A stretch of 10,710 bases of DNA from Gammaproteobacteria bacterium (GTDB lineage Bacteria; Pseudomonadota; Gammaproteobacteria; SURF-13). Below, piece after piece: positions 1 to 6,691 of this stretch (position 1 is the stretch's first letter; every line of letters begins with the position of its first letter). A program made the position numbers and the translations under genes. Below the pieces are notes generated by a model. It ran no database searches and was not told where the DNA came from. It saw only the letters and a list, made by a program, of their open reading frames with translations. The DNA lies in the NCBI GenBank assembly GCA_023381235.1, contig JAMCTV010000116.1, positions 1 through 10,710 of the forward strand. The letters run 5' to 3'.

Positions 1-99
1 TGGACCGGCATGATGAAGGGTGCGATCTGCAAGAACGCGTGTTATTTCAACAGCCACCGCATGATGCGCCGCTACGCGACCGAAGCCTATCTGCGCTGA
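1..99 (+). CDS. glgP: Alpha-glucan phosphorylase, C-terminal fragment (5' end outside window)
   Basis: The first 32 codons read openly from the window edge to a TGA at 97-99. The tail contains W..MMK near its start and then YFNSHRMMRRYATEAYLR. This resembles the C-terminus of the non-canonical bacterial alpha-glucan phosphorylases (GT35), which end in a W..MM...I segment followed by F(N/S)..RM..(E/R)Y. That family releases glucose-1-phosphate from glycogen or maltodextrin in the cytoplasm. No catalytic or pyridoxal-phosphate residue lies inside the window, so the call rests on the tail alone. The acetate kinase start codon follows 12 nt later on the same strand, consistent with one operon. 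A different glycosyltransferase-like enzyme cannot be excluded. Confidence 0.6.
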   Translation, partial: WTGMMKGAICKNACYFNSHRMMRRYATEAYLR

Positions 100-111
100 T
101 ACCGGCGTGTC

Positions 112-1254
112 ATGCGCATCCTGGTGATCAACAGCGGCAGCGCCACGCTCAAGTTTCAGTTGTTTGAAATCAACAGCGTTGAACTCCAATCGGTCGCGCG
201 TGGCTCCATCGAGGCCCGCGGCAATTACGCACAGGCCACGCTGAATGCATTTGCGCAGTTAAGCCGCCTTGCAGGTGAGACATGGGCCGAATCGTTAAAC
301 GCCGTGGGACATCGCATTGTGCATGGCGGCGAACGTTTTGTGACGCCGACGCGCATCACGCCGCAGGTGTTGCGCGAGATCGAATCGTTGAGCGCGCTTG
401 CACCGCTGCACAACCCCCCGGCGCTGGAGGTGATCCGCGCGGCGCGTGATAAATTGGGCGGCGGCGTGCCCATGTATGCGGTATTCGATACCGCGTTTTA
501 TCACGACCTGCCGGAGGCAGCGAAACACTATGCGCTGCCCGCCGCCTGGACGCAGCGCTTTCACATCCGGCGCTATGGCTTTCACGGCATCGCGCACCGT
601 TATTTATATGAACGCTACGCGGAGTTGAGCGGGAAACAGGCCGGGCGCATCATCACCCTGCAACTCGGCCAGGGCTGCTCCATGAGCGCGCTTCATGACG
701 GCAGGCCGGTGGACACCAGCATGGGTTACACGCCGCTGGAAGGACTCATCATGGCCACGCGCCCCGGCGACGTGGACGCGGGCGCGCTGCTGCACTTGCT
801 GCGCTCAGGCATCAGCATGGATGAATTAGATCAGGGGCTGAACACGCGCTCCGGACTGTTGGGGCTGTCCGAAATCAGCGGCGACATGCGCGAGTTGCTA
901 AAGCTAGAAGCGCAAGGTCACAGCGGGGCCGCGCCCGCGGTGCGCGCCTTTTGCCTGCGTGCACGCAAGTATCTCGGCGCCTACCTGGCGTTATTAGGCG
1001 GCGCCGACGCGATTCTGTTCGGCGGCGGCATCGGCGAACACGCGCCGCAAATCCGCACGCGGATTTTATCCGGTATGGAGTGGTGCGGGATAGCGCTTGA
1101 TGAGGCAGCCAATGAATCCGCACTGGGCGTCGAACGGCGTATCGGCGCGCAGAATTCCGCAACGGATATCTATGTTATCCCGGTGAACGAAGAACTGTTG
1201 ATCGCGCGCGAAGTGCGGGATCATCTTGCGGCAAGCGGCGTGGCGATTTCATAA
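112..1254 (+). CDS. ackA: Acetate kinase (acetate/propionate kinase family), divergent active-site loop
   Basis: This 380-residue protein (the family is usually about 400) should catalyse acetyl-phosphate + ADP <-> acetate + ATP in the cytoplasm. ASKHA-fold signatures run in order: NSGSATLKF at 7-15, HRIVHGGERF at 67-76 (R68), APLHNPP at 97-103 (H100), VFDTAFYHDLP at 124-134 (D126), RRYGFHG at 153-159, DTSMGYTPLEGL at 201-212, TRPGD at 216-220 (R217), the adenosine-binding FGGGIGE at 303-309, and NEE at 359-361. The usual HLGNG phosphate loop reads QLGQG here (184-188), so both the catalytic-region His and the Asn are Gln. The usual TRSGDIDP reads TRPGDVDA. No strong Shine-Dalgarno precedes the ATG, which sits 12 nt after the upstream stop and suggests coupled translation. 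Beside a glucan phosphorylase, and with no pta visible, acetyl-phosphate may come from a phosphoketolase outside the window. Propionate or butyrate kinase activity is less likely. Confidence 0.93.
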   Translation: MRILVINSGSATLKFQLFEINSVELQSVARGSIEARGNYAQATLNAFAQLSRLAGETWAESLNAVGHRIVHGGERFVTPTRITPQVLREIESLSALAPLHNPPALEVIRAARDKLGGGVPMYAVFDTAFYHDLPEAAKHYALPAAWTQRFHIRRYGFHGIAHRYLYERYAELSGKQAGRIITLQLGQGCSMSALHDGRPVDTSMGYTPLEGLIMATRPGDVDAGALLHLLRSGISMDELDQGLNTRSGLLGLSEISGDMRELLKLEAQGHSGAAPAVRAFCLRARKYLGAYLALLGGADAILFGGGIGEHAPQIRTRILSGMEWCGIALDEAANESALGVERRIGAQNSATDIYVIPVNEELLIAREVRDHLAASGVAIS

Positions 1255-1274
1255 TCCATGAGACGGTCCCGCTC

Positions 1275-2093
1275 ATGCCAGACGAAACGCAACCGGGCGG
1301 GGCGCCGATGGCGGACAGGCTGCGCATCGCTGTAGTTGTTCTGCTCACCGTGGCCGTGGCGGCGTTCGCCGTCAGCCTGACGCCCGTGCCCCAGTGGGCC
1401 GCCTATCATGATTTCGCCGACCGGCGCGCCTTCTTCGGCGTTCCCAATTTTTTTAACGTTGCCTCCAACGGCCTGTTCGTGCTGGCGGGCGCAGCCGGCC
1501 TGCGCCGGCTCCTCGCCACGGAGCGTGCGCCGGTATTGGTGCAGCGGCGGGAGCGCTGGCCGTACCTGGCGTTCTTTCTCGGCGTCGCGCTGACCGGCGT
1601 CGCCTCGGCCTGGTATCATCTGGAGCCCGGCAATGAGCGCCTGGTGTGGGACCGCCTGGCGATGAGCGTGGCCCTCATGTCCTGGCTGGCGGCGGTCATC
1701 GTCGAACGCATCCGTGTCGAGGCGGGCCTGGCGCTGCTGCCGGCGCTGCTCGCCGCAGGGGCCGCCGCCGTGCTTTATTGGGGCGCGACAGAGGCGCAGG
1801 GGGTGGGAGACTTGCGCGCGTACGGGGTGGTGCATTTTTATCCAGCGCTGCTCATCCCGCTGCTCATCCTGCTGTTCCCGCCCCGCTATACCCGTGGCGG
1901 CGACGTGTTGGTGGTACTTGGGCTGTATGGGGCGGCGCTGGCCGCCGAGCTCGGCGACCGGCCTATATTCGCTGTGGGCGGATTGCTGAGCGGACACACC
2001 CTGAAACACGTCGTGGCGGCCTTGGCCGCCTACTGGGTGCTGCGCATGCTCAGGTTGCGCCGGCCCTGCAGCCTGTATCCGCGACAGGAATAA
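1275..2093 (+). CDS. CREST-superfamily membrane hydrolase (alkaline ceramidase-like)
   Basis: This 272-residue polytopic protein has hydrophobic segments near 17-35, 58-76, 97-114, 127-143, 150-169, 184-201, 210-225 and 233-257. The CREST metal-site residues are all present: SAWYH at 111-115 (S111, H115), WDR at 125-127 (D126), and SGHTLKH at 239-245 (H241, H245). The spacings S-x3-H, 11 residues from His to Asp, and H-x3-H equal those of human alkaline ceramidase ACER3 (S77, H81, D92, H217, H221). A zinc-dependent hydrolase of an amide- or ester-linked acyl lipid in the inner membrane is therefore likely. The substrate is unknown, and ceramide is not assured because no sphingolipid synthesis genes are visible. 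The N-terminal stretch YHDFADRR...GVPNFFN replaces the ACER calcium-site motif. The ATG at 1275 was chosen; an in-frame ATG at 1308 is an alternative. The next gene begins 2 nt after the stop, indicating translational coupling. Confidence 0.82.
   Translation: MPDETQPGGAPMADRLRIAVVVLLTVAVAAFAVSLTPVPQWAAYHDFADRRAFFGVPNFFNVASNGLFVLAGAAGLRRLLATERAPVLVQRRERWPYLAFFLGVALTGVASAWYHLEPGNERLVWDRLAMSVALMSWLAAVIVERIRVEAGLALLPALLAAGAAAVLYWGATEAQGVGDLRAYGVVHFYPALLIPLLILLFPPRYTRGGDVLVVLGLYGAALAAELGDRPIFAVGGLLSGHTLKHVVAALAAYWVLRMLRLRRPCSLYPRQE
2086..2090 (+). promoter_or_regulatory. Ribosome binding site of the ligase/ACP/acyltransferase gene
   Basis: AGGAA lies 5 nt before the ATG at 2096, inside the last codons of the CREST gene. 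It fixes the start at 2096. The same reading frame is open much further upstream, but that part lies over the CREST gene and lacks family similarity. Confidence 0.6.
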
Positions 2094-2095
2094 CC

Positions 2096-4867
2096 ATGAA
2101 CGAGAAGCGGCTCACTACCCTGACCTCCGTCATTGACGGTCTCGCCGGGTGCGACGCCAAGCCGGCGCTCATCGCCCTGCGTGAAGATGGTGTGCTCACT
2201 AGGTCATACGCTGAACTGGCGGATTGCGTGCTGCGCCTGGCGCGGGGTTTGGCCGGACGGGTGGGGCGAGGCGAGGCGGTGGCGATTTTTTCCGCCGATC
2301 GCCCGGAATGGATCGCGGCCTGCCTGGCGGCGATACGGGCGGGGGCGGCGGTGCTGCCGCTGGACGTGCAGCTCGCCGAGGACGTGCTGAGCCACGTGCT
2401 TGCGGACAGCGGCGCGCGCCTGGTGTTCACCACTGCGGACAAAGCGGAACGGCTGTCCCGCGCGGACACAACAGGCAGAGTTCTCCCCATGCTGCTCGAC
2501 GCCGATGAGAGCGACGCGCGCAGTTGGCGCAAGCTTTTCGCCGACGACGTACAGGGAAGAGCGATAGCGAAGGGTTCTACTAGTGTCGCGGGAGACAAGA
2601 CGCCGGGAGCGACGACCCCGCGCGAATTAGCGCAAGCCGCGCCGGATGATATAGCAGCGCTGTTCTACACCTCCGGCACCACGGGAATGCCCAAGGGGGT
2701 GCCGCTCACACACGCCCAACTCGCGTTCCAGATCAACGCCATCCTTGCCGCCGGACTGGTCACCGCGCAGGACCGGGTGGCGCTGCCGCTGCCGCTGCAT
2801 CACGTCTATCCCTTTGTGCTGGGCATGCTCACCCCGCTTGCGCTGGGGCTGCCGCTCATCATCCCGCGGGCGTTCACCGGGCCGCAGATCGTGCGTGCTT
2901 TGCATGAAGGCGATGCCACCGTCATGATCGGCGTGCCGCGTTTGTACAGCGCCATGTTTGACGGCATCCTCACGCGGGTGCGCGCGCGCGGGCGTCTGAC
3001 CGCAGCGCTGTTCCGTAGCACGCTCTCCCTCTCCGTCTGGTTGCGCCGGAGGTTCGGCATACACGCGGGAAGAGGGTTGTTCGGGAGTCTGCATAAGCAG
3101 ATCGCCCCGCACCTGCGCGTGCTTGCCTGCGGCGGGGCGGCGCTGGATGCGGAACTCGCCTGGCGCCTCGAAGGACTGGGCTGGCGGCTCGCCATCGGTT
3201 ACGGACTCACCGAAACCGCGCCGCTGCTTACGCTCAACCTTCCTCCTTCGCCCAGGCTCGATGCCGTCGGACTGCCCGTGCCCGGAGTGGAGATCAAGAT
3301 TGATACCGCGGTGCGCGTGGAGCATCTGGAGCACGTTCTGCCGCCGGGACAGGGAGAAATTCTCGCACGCGGGCCAAACGTGTTCCGCGGCTACCGCAAC
3401 CTGCCTGAGCAAACCCGCGCCGCGTTCACCAGCGACGGCTGGTTTCGCACCGGCGACTTGGGACAGTTCGACGACAAGGGGTATCTGCACATCACCGGCC
3501 GGGTGAAGGAACTGATCGTCACCGCGGGCGGCGAAAACATCCAGCCGGAAGAGGTGGAAAGGGTCTACAACGCGCATCCCTTCATCCGCGAATTCGCCTT
3601 GCTCGACTATCACAACCGGTTGGTGGGTCTGATCCTGCCGGAGCCGGGCGAGATCCGCCGCCGCGGCTACACGGATATCGTCCCGGCAATCCGGGAGGCG
3701 GTAAACAAAGTAGGCAAGACACTACCTTCCTATCAGCGCATCTCCGATTTCGCCGTCACCCGCGATCCGCTGCCGCGCACGCGCATGGATAAGCTGCAGC
3801 GGCATCTGTTACCACACTGTTTTGAGTATGCCAAGGCCCAGGAAAAGCGGGCTGAGGCAGCCGGCCCTTTAGCGGTGGAAAAGATGGCTGCCTCGGACCG
3901 GGCGTTGCTGGAAAATCCTGTCGCGCGCCAAGTGTGGGATAGTCTCGCGGAGCGTTACCCGGAGCGGCATGTGACGCCCGACACCGGCCTGCGCCTCGAT
4001 CTGGGTGTGGATTCGTTGGGATGGATCGAACTCGCGCTGGAGATTCAACGCCGCAGCGGCGTGGAACTCACCGAGGAAGCGATAGCCCGCATCGAGACGA
4101 TGCGCGACCTGCTCAAGGAGGTGATGGAAGCGCCCGCGGCGCAGGTGGCGCTCGCGCCTTGGGATGAACCGGAGCGGGTGTTGAGTCCGCAGCAACAGCG
4201 CTGGCTCGAACCTCTGGGCGCGTTCGCCTCGGCTCTTTCCTTCACTCTTTTTATTTTCATTCGGCTTGCCTTTCGCCTGCTGTTCCGGCTCAGGGTGGAG
4301 GGGCTGGAACGTCTGCCGGAAGGCCAGTTCGTGCTCACTCCCAACCATGTGAGCTATCTTGACCCGCTGGTGGTGGGAGCGACGCTGCCTTGGCGGCTCG
4401 TGCGCCACACCAACTGGGGCGGCTGGACCGGAGTGATGTTCACCAATCCGCTGATGCGCGCCTTTGCGCGGCTCGCCCGTGTGCTGCCCGTGGAAAGCGA
4501 AGCAGGCGCGCGCTCCAGCCTCGCCTTCGGCGCGGCGGCATTGAAGCGCGGCCACAGCCTGGTATGGTTCCCGGAAGGTGAGCGCTCCGCGAGCGGCGAG
4601 CTTAAACCGTTCCGCCCGGGCATCGGCATGCTGCTTAACCGCTTCCCCGCGCCCGTGGTCCCGGTCTACATCCACGGAGCCTTTGAAGCATTGCCGGTAA
4701 GCCGCAAGTGGCCGCGCCTGCGGCGTATCACGGTGGTGTTTGGCGAGGTGCTCGACCCCAAGGAGCTGGCTGAGCGCGGCACGGGCCCTGACGCGGTGAG
4801 CCGTATCACCCAGAACCTGCATAGCGCCGTCAGCGCCCTGGGGCGTCAGGGGCAGGCTTCTGAATAA
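2096..4867 (+). CDS. Trifunctional acyl-adenylate ligase - acyl carrier - PlsC acyltransferase fusion
   Basis: This 923-residue protein has three domains. (1) An AMP-binding ligase spans about 5-585: P-loop YTSGTTGMPKG at 191-201, GYGLTETAP at 368-376, GWFRTGD at 448-454, GRVKELIVTAGGENI at 468-482, and PRTRMDK at 560-566 with K566 as the expected catalytic lysine. It resembles long-chain acyl-CoA/acyl-ACP synthetases. (2) A carrier domain spans about 605-680, with LGVDSLGWIEL placing the phosphopantetheine serine at S640. (3) A hydrophobic helix near 708-732 leads into a PlsC/LPLAT domain with NHVSYLD (H751, D756) and FPEGERS at 825-831. It probably activates a free fatty acid, loads it on its own carrier domain, and transfers it to a lysolipid at the membrane. 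This parallels Aas, which has the opposite domain order and no ACP. The CREST hydrolase directly upstream could supply the free acid and lysolipid. A Gly/Ser/Thr-rich linker (152-175) interrupts the ligase domain. The stop is 3 nt from the convergent amrS stop. Confidence 0.9.
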   Translation: MNEKRLTTLTSVIDGLAGCDAKPALIALREDGVLTRSYAELADCVLRLARGLAGRVGRGEAVAIFSADRPEWIAACLAAIRAGAAVLPLDVQLAEDVLSHVLADSGARLVFTTADKAERLSRADTTGRVLPMLLDADESDARSWRKLFADDVQGRAIAKGSTSVAGDKTPGATTPRELAQAAPDDIAALFYTSGTTGMPKGVPLTHAQLAFQINAILAAGLVTAQDRVALPLPLHHVYPFVLGMLTPLALGLPLIIPRAFTGPQIVRALHEGDATVMIGVPRLYSAMFDGILTRVRARGRLTAALFRSTLSLSVWLRRRFGIHAGRGLFGSLHKQIAPHLRVLACGGAALDAELAWRLEGLGWRLAIGYGLTETAPLLTLNLPPSPRLDAVGLPVPGVEIKIDTAVRVEHLEHVLPPGQGEILARGPNVFRGYRNLPEQTRAAFTSDGWFRTGDLGQFDDKGYLHITGRVKELIVTAGGENIQPEEVERVYNAHPFIREFALLDYHNRLVGLILPEPGEIRRRGYTDIVPAIREAVNKVGKTLPSYQRISDFAVTRDPLPRTRMDKLQRHLLPHCFEYAKAQEKRAEAAGPLAVEKMAASDRALLENPVARQVWDSLAERYPERHVTPDTGLRLDLGVDSLGWIELALEIQRRSGVELTEEAIARIETMRDLLKEVMEAPAAQVALAPWDEPERVLSPQQQRWLEPLGAFASALSFTLFIFIRLAFRLLFRLRVEGLERLPEGQFVLTPNHVSYLDPLVVGATLPWRLVRHTNWGGWTGVMFTNPLMRAFARLARVLPVESEAGARSSLAFGAAALKRGHSLVWFPEGERSASGELKPFRPGIGMLLNRFPAPVVPVYIHGAFEALPVSRKWPRLRRITVVFGEVLDPKELAERGTGPDAVSRITQNLHSAVSALGRQGQASE

Positions 4868-4870
4868 ACC

Positions 4871-5950
4871 TTACGCGCGATGCAACACCACGGGAATACG
4901 CTGTCTGCCGAAGTGACCCGCCTCTGTCTCGAACCTTCCCGCGAGTGATGTATCGCACGCCGGACAACGGCCCTGCGGCGTTAAACGGTACTCCAGAATC
5001 TCGTACCAGTCGCGCACGATGAGCGGCGCGCGGCAGGCGTGGCAGAACGTCGTGTCGCCCTCGCGGTCGTGTACGTTGCCGGTGTAGACATAACGCAGGC
5101 CGGTGTTGAGGGCGATACGGCGCGCGTGTTTCAACGTCGCGGCGGGCGTGGGCGGCACGTCGAGCATCTTGTAATCGGGATGAAAGGCGGAAAAGTGCAG
5201 CGGCACATCGGGGCCGAGATGCTGCATGATCCACTCGCACATCCTGGCAAGCTCGGCGTCGGAGTCGTTATAGCCGGGGATGAGCAAGGTGGTGATTTCG
5301 AACCACGTTTTTGCTTCGTGCTTTAAATACTTGAGCGTCTCCAGCACAGGCGCCAGGTGCGCGCCGGTGACTTTGTAGTAAAACTCATCCGTGAACGCCT
5401 TCAAGTCCACGTTGGCCGCGTCCATCCTGGCGTAAAAGTCGCGCCGCGCCGTATCGTGCATGTAGCCCGCCGTCACCGCCACGGCCTGGATGCCGCGCGC
5501 GTGGCAGGCGTCAGCTACGTCCATCGCGTATTCGGCGAAGATCACCGGGTCGTTATAGGTGAACGCCACACTCTTGCAGCCGTATTGTTCGGCGGCGCGC
5601 GCGATGTCCTCCGGACTCGCCTCATCGTTCAGACGATCCACCTCGCGCGATTTGGAGATGTCCCAGTTCTGGCAGAACTTGCAGGCGAGATTGCAGCCCG
5701 CGGTACCGAACGACAGCACGCTGGTGCCGGGATAGAAATGGCTGAGCGGTTTTTTCTCGATGGGGTCCACGCAGAAGCCGGAACTGCGGCCGTAGGTGGT
5801 GAGAATCATCCTGCCGCCTTCCATCTTGCGCACAAAGCACGCGCCGCGCTGGCCTTCATGCAATTTACAGTCGCGCGGACACAGGTCGCACTGGATGCGG
5901 CCATCCTCCAGTTTATGCCAGTAACGTCCCGGATAACTTACTTCGCTCAT
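4871..5950 (-). CDS. amrS: AmmeMemoRadiSam system radical SAM enzyme
   Basis: This 359-residue radical SAM protein carries the [4Fe-4S]-binding CxxxCxxC as CNLACKFC at 86-93, followed by QNW, typical of the family linked to AMMECR1 and Memo. The N-terminal region has extra cysteines (C21, C24, C28, C37). The C-terminus carries two CxxC pairs (C303/C306 and C329/C332) that could hold zinc or an auxiliary cluster. The segments FTYNDPVIFAEYA, VDLKAFTDEFY and LIPGYNDS match the pyruvate-formate-lyase-activase-like barrel. The substrate is not established. I chose the ATG at 5950 because protein similarity begins at MSEVSYPGRYW and GGGA sits 5 nt upstream. The frame is open to 5995, but those 15 codons lie in a palindromic repeat. 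It is last in the minus-strand gene series, separated from amrA by a hairpin-rich element. Confidence 0.92.
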   Translation of the reverse strand: MSEVSYPGRYWHKLEDGRIQCDLCPRDCKLHEGQRGACFVRKMEGGRMILTTYGRSSGFCVDPIEKKPLSHFYPGTSVLSFGTAGCNLACKFCQNWDISKSREVDRLNDEASPEDIARAAEQYGCKSVAFTYNDPVIFAEYAMDVADACHARGIQAVAVTAGYMHDTARRDFYARMDAANVDLKAFTDEFYYKVTGAHLAPVLETLKYLKHEAKTWFEITTLLIPGYNDSDAELARMCEWIMQHLGPDVPLHFSAFHPDYKMLDVPPTPAATLKHARRIALNTGLRYVYTGNVHDREGDTTFCHACRAPLIVRDWYEILEYRLTPQGRCPACDTSLAGRFETEAGHFGRQRIPVVLHRA

Positions 5951-5959
5951 AGAAATCCC

Positions 5960-6092
5960 GGAAAATTGCCTTCTTGGCAATTTTCCTCCACGCAAAGCGA
6001 AAAACGTGGTTTTCGCTTTGCGCCATTTTCAACCGCTTGCGCGGTTGAAAATGGCGGGGCATCCTTGCCCCGCACGGGTGCCGCAAGCTTCC
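5960..6092 (+). repeat. Modular palindromic element, copy 1 (between amrA and amrS)
   Basis: A chain of four hairpins nearly fills the gap between amrA and amrS. Stem 1 is 11 bp (5960-5970 with 5976-5986, 5-nt loop). Stem 2 is 13 bp (5991-6003 with 6010-6022, loop ACGTGG). Stem 3 is 16 bp (6021-6036 with 6041-6056, loop TTGC). Stem 4 is 8 bp (6054-6061 with 6066-6073, loop TCCT). All stems are perfectly paired, and neighbours abut or share bases. The unit begins with GGAA (5960) and ends with AAGCTTCC (6085-6092). No open frame or transposase is present. No U-tract follows a stem on the transcribed (-) strand, so these are not ordinary intrinsic terminators. Copy 2 at 8275-8425, read on the - strand, has the same module order. 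Transcript processing, stabilisation of the upstream message, or attenuation are possible roles. Confidence 0.85.
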
Positions 6093-6106
6093 GAGGTATC
6101 CTCATA

Positions 6107-6691
6107 TCATGCACGTGCGACGGACCTCAAATCTTCTTCACGCCATTTGGTTACGCTGTAACGGTACACTTTGACTTCATCGCTCCAGAAGCCTGCCGGT
6201 AGCCCGGCCTTGTGCTTGAGTTCGTTCAGAAAAGCTTTTGGCTCAGTCAGGTGTTGCCACACCTGCGGCAGAAACGTGCCGCACCGGGAGCCGCAACGCA
6301 ACACCACGCCGTCCAGGTGCGGCCGCAACCGCGCGCAGAGATCGGCCTCGTCTTCGCACACAATCGGCTCCATGTTTGACAGCAGCGACACCTCAATGCG
6401 CGTGAGCGGCATTTCATCGGCCTCCAGCGGCGCAAAACGCGGATCATCCAACGCCGCGGCCCTGGCGTTGGCGCGCACGTCCTCGATCAGCGGACGGTGC
6501 GCCTCCAGCGTGCCGATGCAGCCGCGCAGTTTTCCATATTGGGTGAGCGTGACGAAGCAGGCGCCGGGTTCATGCAGCCAATCTTCTGTAAATACACCGG
6601 CGGATGTTTCACCCAGCGCATCGTGCAGGCTCGCGCGCGCCAGCCTCAATAACACCTGACCGCGGTCACTGGACACGGCCGTCACTCTCAT
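6107..6691 (-). CDS. amrA: AmmeMemoRadiSam system protein A (AMMECR1 domain)
   Basis: This 194-residue protein is a single AMMECR1 domain. The hallmark LRGCIG lies at 55-60, after FVTLTQYGK, and is followed by the helix LIEDVRANARAAALDDPRF and the strand IEVSLLSNMEPI. The C-terminal part contains the usual FLPQVW and WSDEVKVYRY segments. The biochemical role is not settled; the family is conserved from archaea to humans. The frame is open upstream to 6841, but there it overlaps amrB and shows no domain similarity. The ATG at 6691 gives a 26-nt overlap with the end of amrB. A GTG at 6676 (11-nt overlap), preceded by GAGAG, is a credible alternative start. The overlap indicates translational coupling with amrB. 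Confidence 0.9.
   Translation of the reverse strand: MRVTAVSSDRGQVLLRLARASLHDALGETSAGVFTEDWLHEPGACFVTLTQYGKLRGCIGTLEAHRPLIEDVRANARAAALDDPRFAPLEADEMPLTRIEVSLLSNMEPIVCEDEADLCARLRPHLDGVVLRCGSRCGTFLPQVWQHLTEPKAFLNELKHKAGLPAGFWSDEVKVYRYSVTKWREEDLRSVARA

Noticed and set aside
1221..2009. Minus-strand open frame (262 codons)
   Set aside because: It is antisense to the CREST gene, whose conserved motifs show that the plus strand is coding.
1646..2095. Long upstream extension of the ligase/ACP/acyltransferase frame (about 150 extra residues)
   Set aside because: It lies over the CREST gene in another frame, is Arg/Gly-rich with no domain similarity, and a good AGGAA site precedes the ATG at 2096.
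2627..3613. Long minus-strand open frame (328 codons)
   Set aside because: It is antisense to the ligase domain, is His/Arg/Gln-rich, and has no recognisable motif. High GC explains the absence of stops.
3869..4822. Long minus-strand open frame (317 codons)
   Set aside because: It is a shadow of the carrier and PlsC domains, with low-complexity His/Arg/Gln composition.
5960..6073. CRISPR array or tandem repeat
   Set aside because: Each hairpin has a different sequence; there is no identical direct repeat with regular spacers.
5357..6202. Plus-strand open frame (281 codons)
   Set aside because: It runs antisense through amrS, across the palindromic element and into amrA, and has no family signature.
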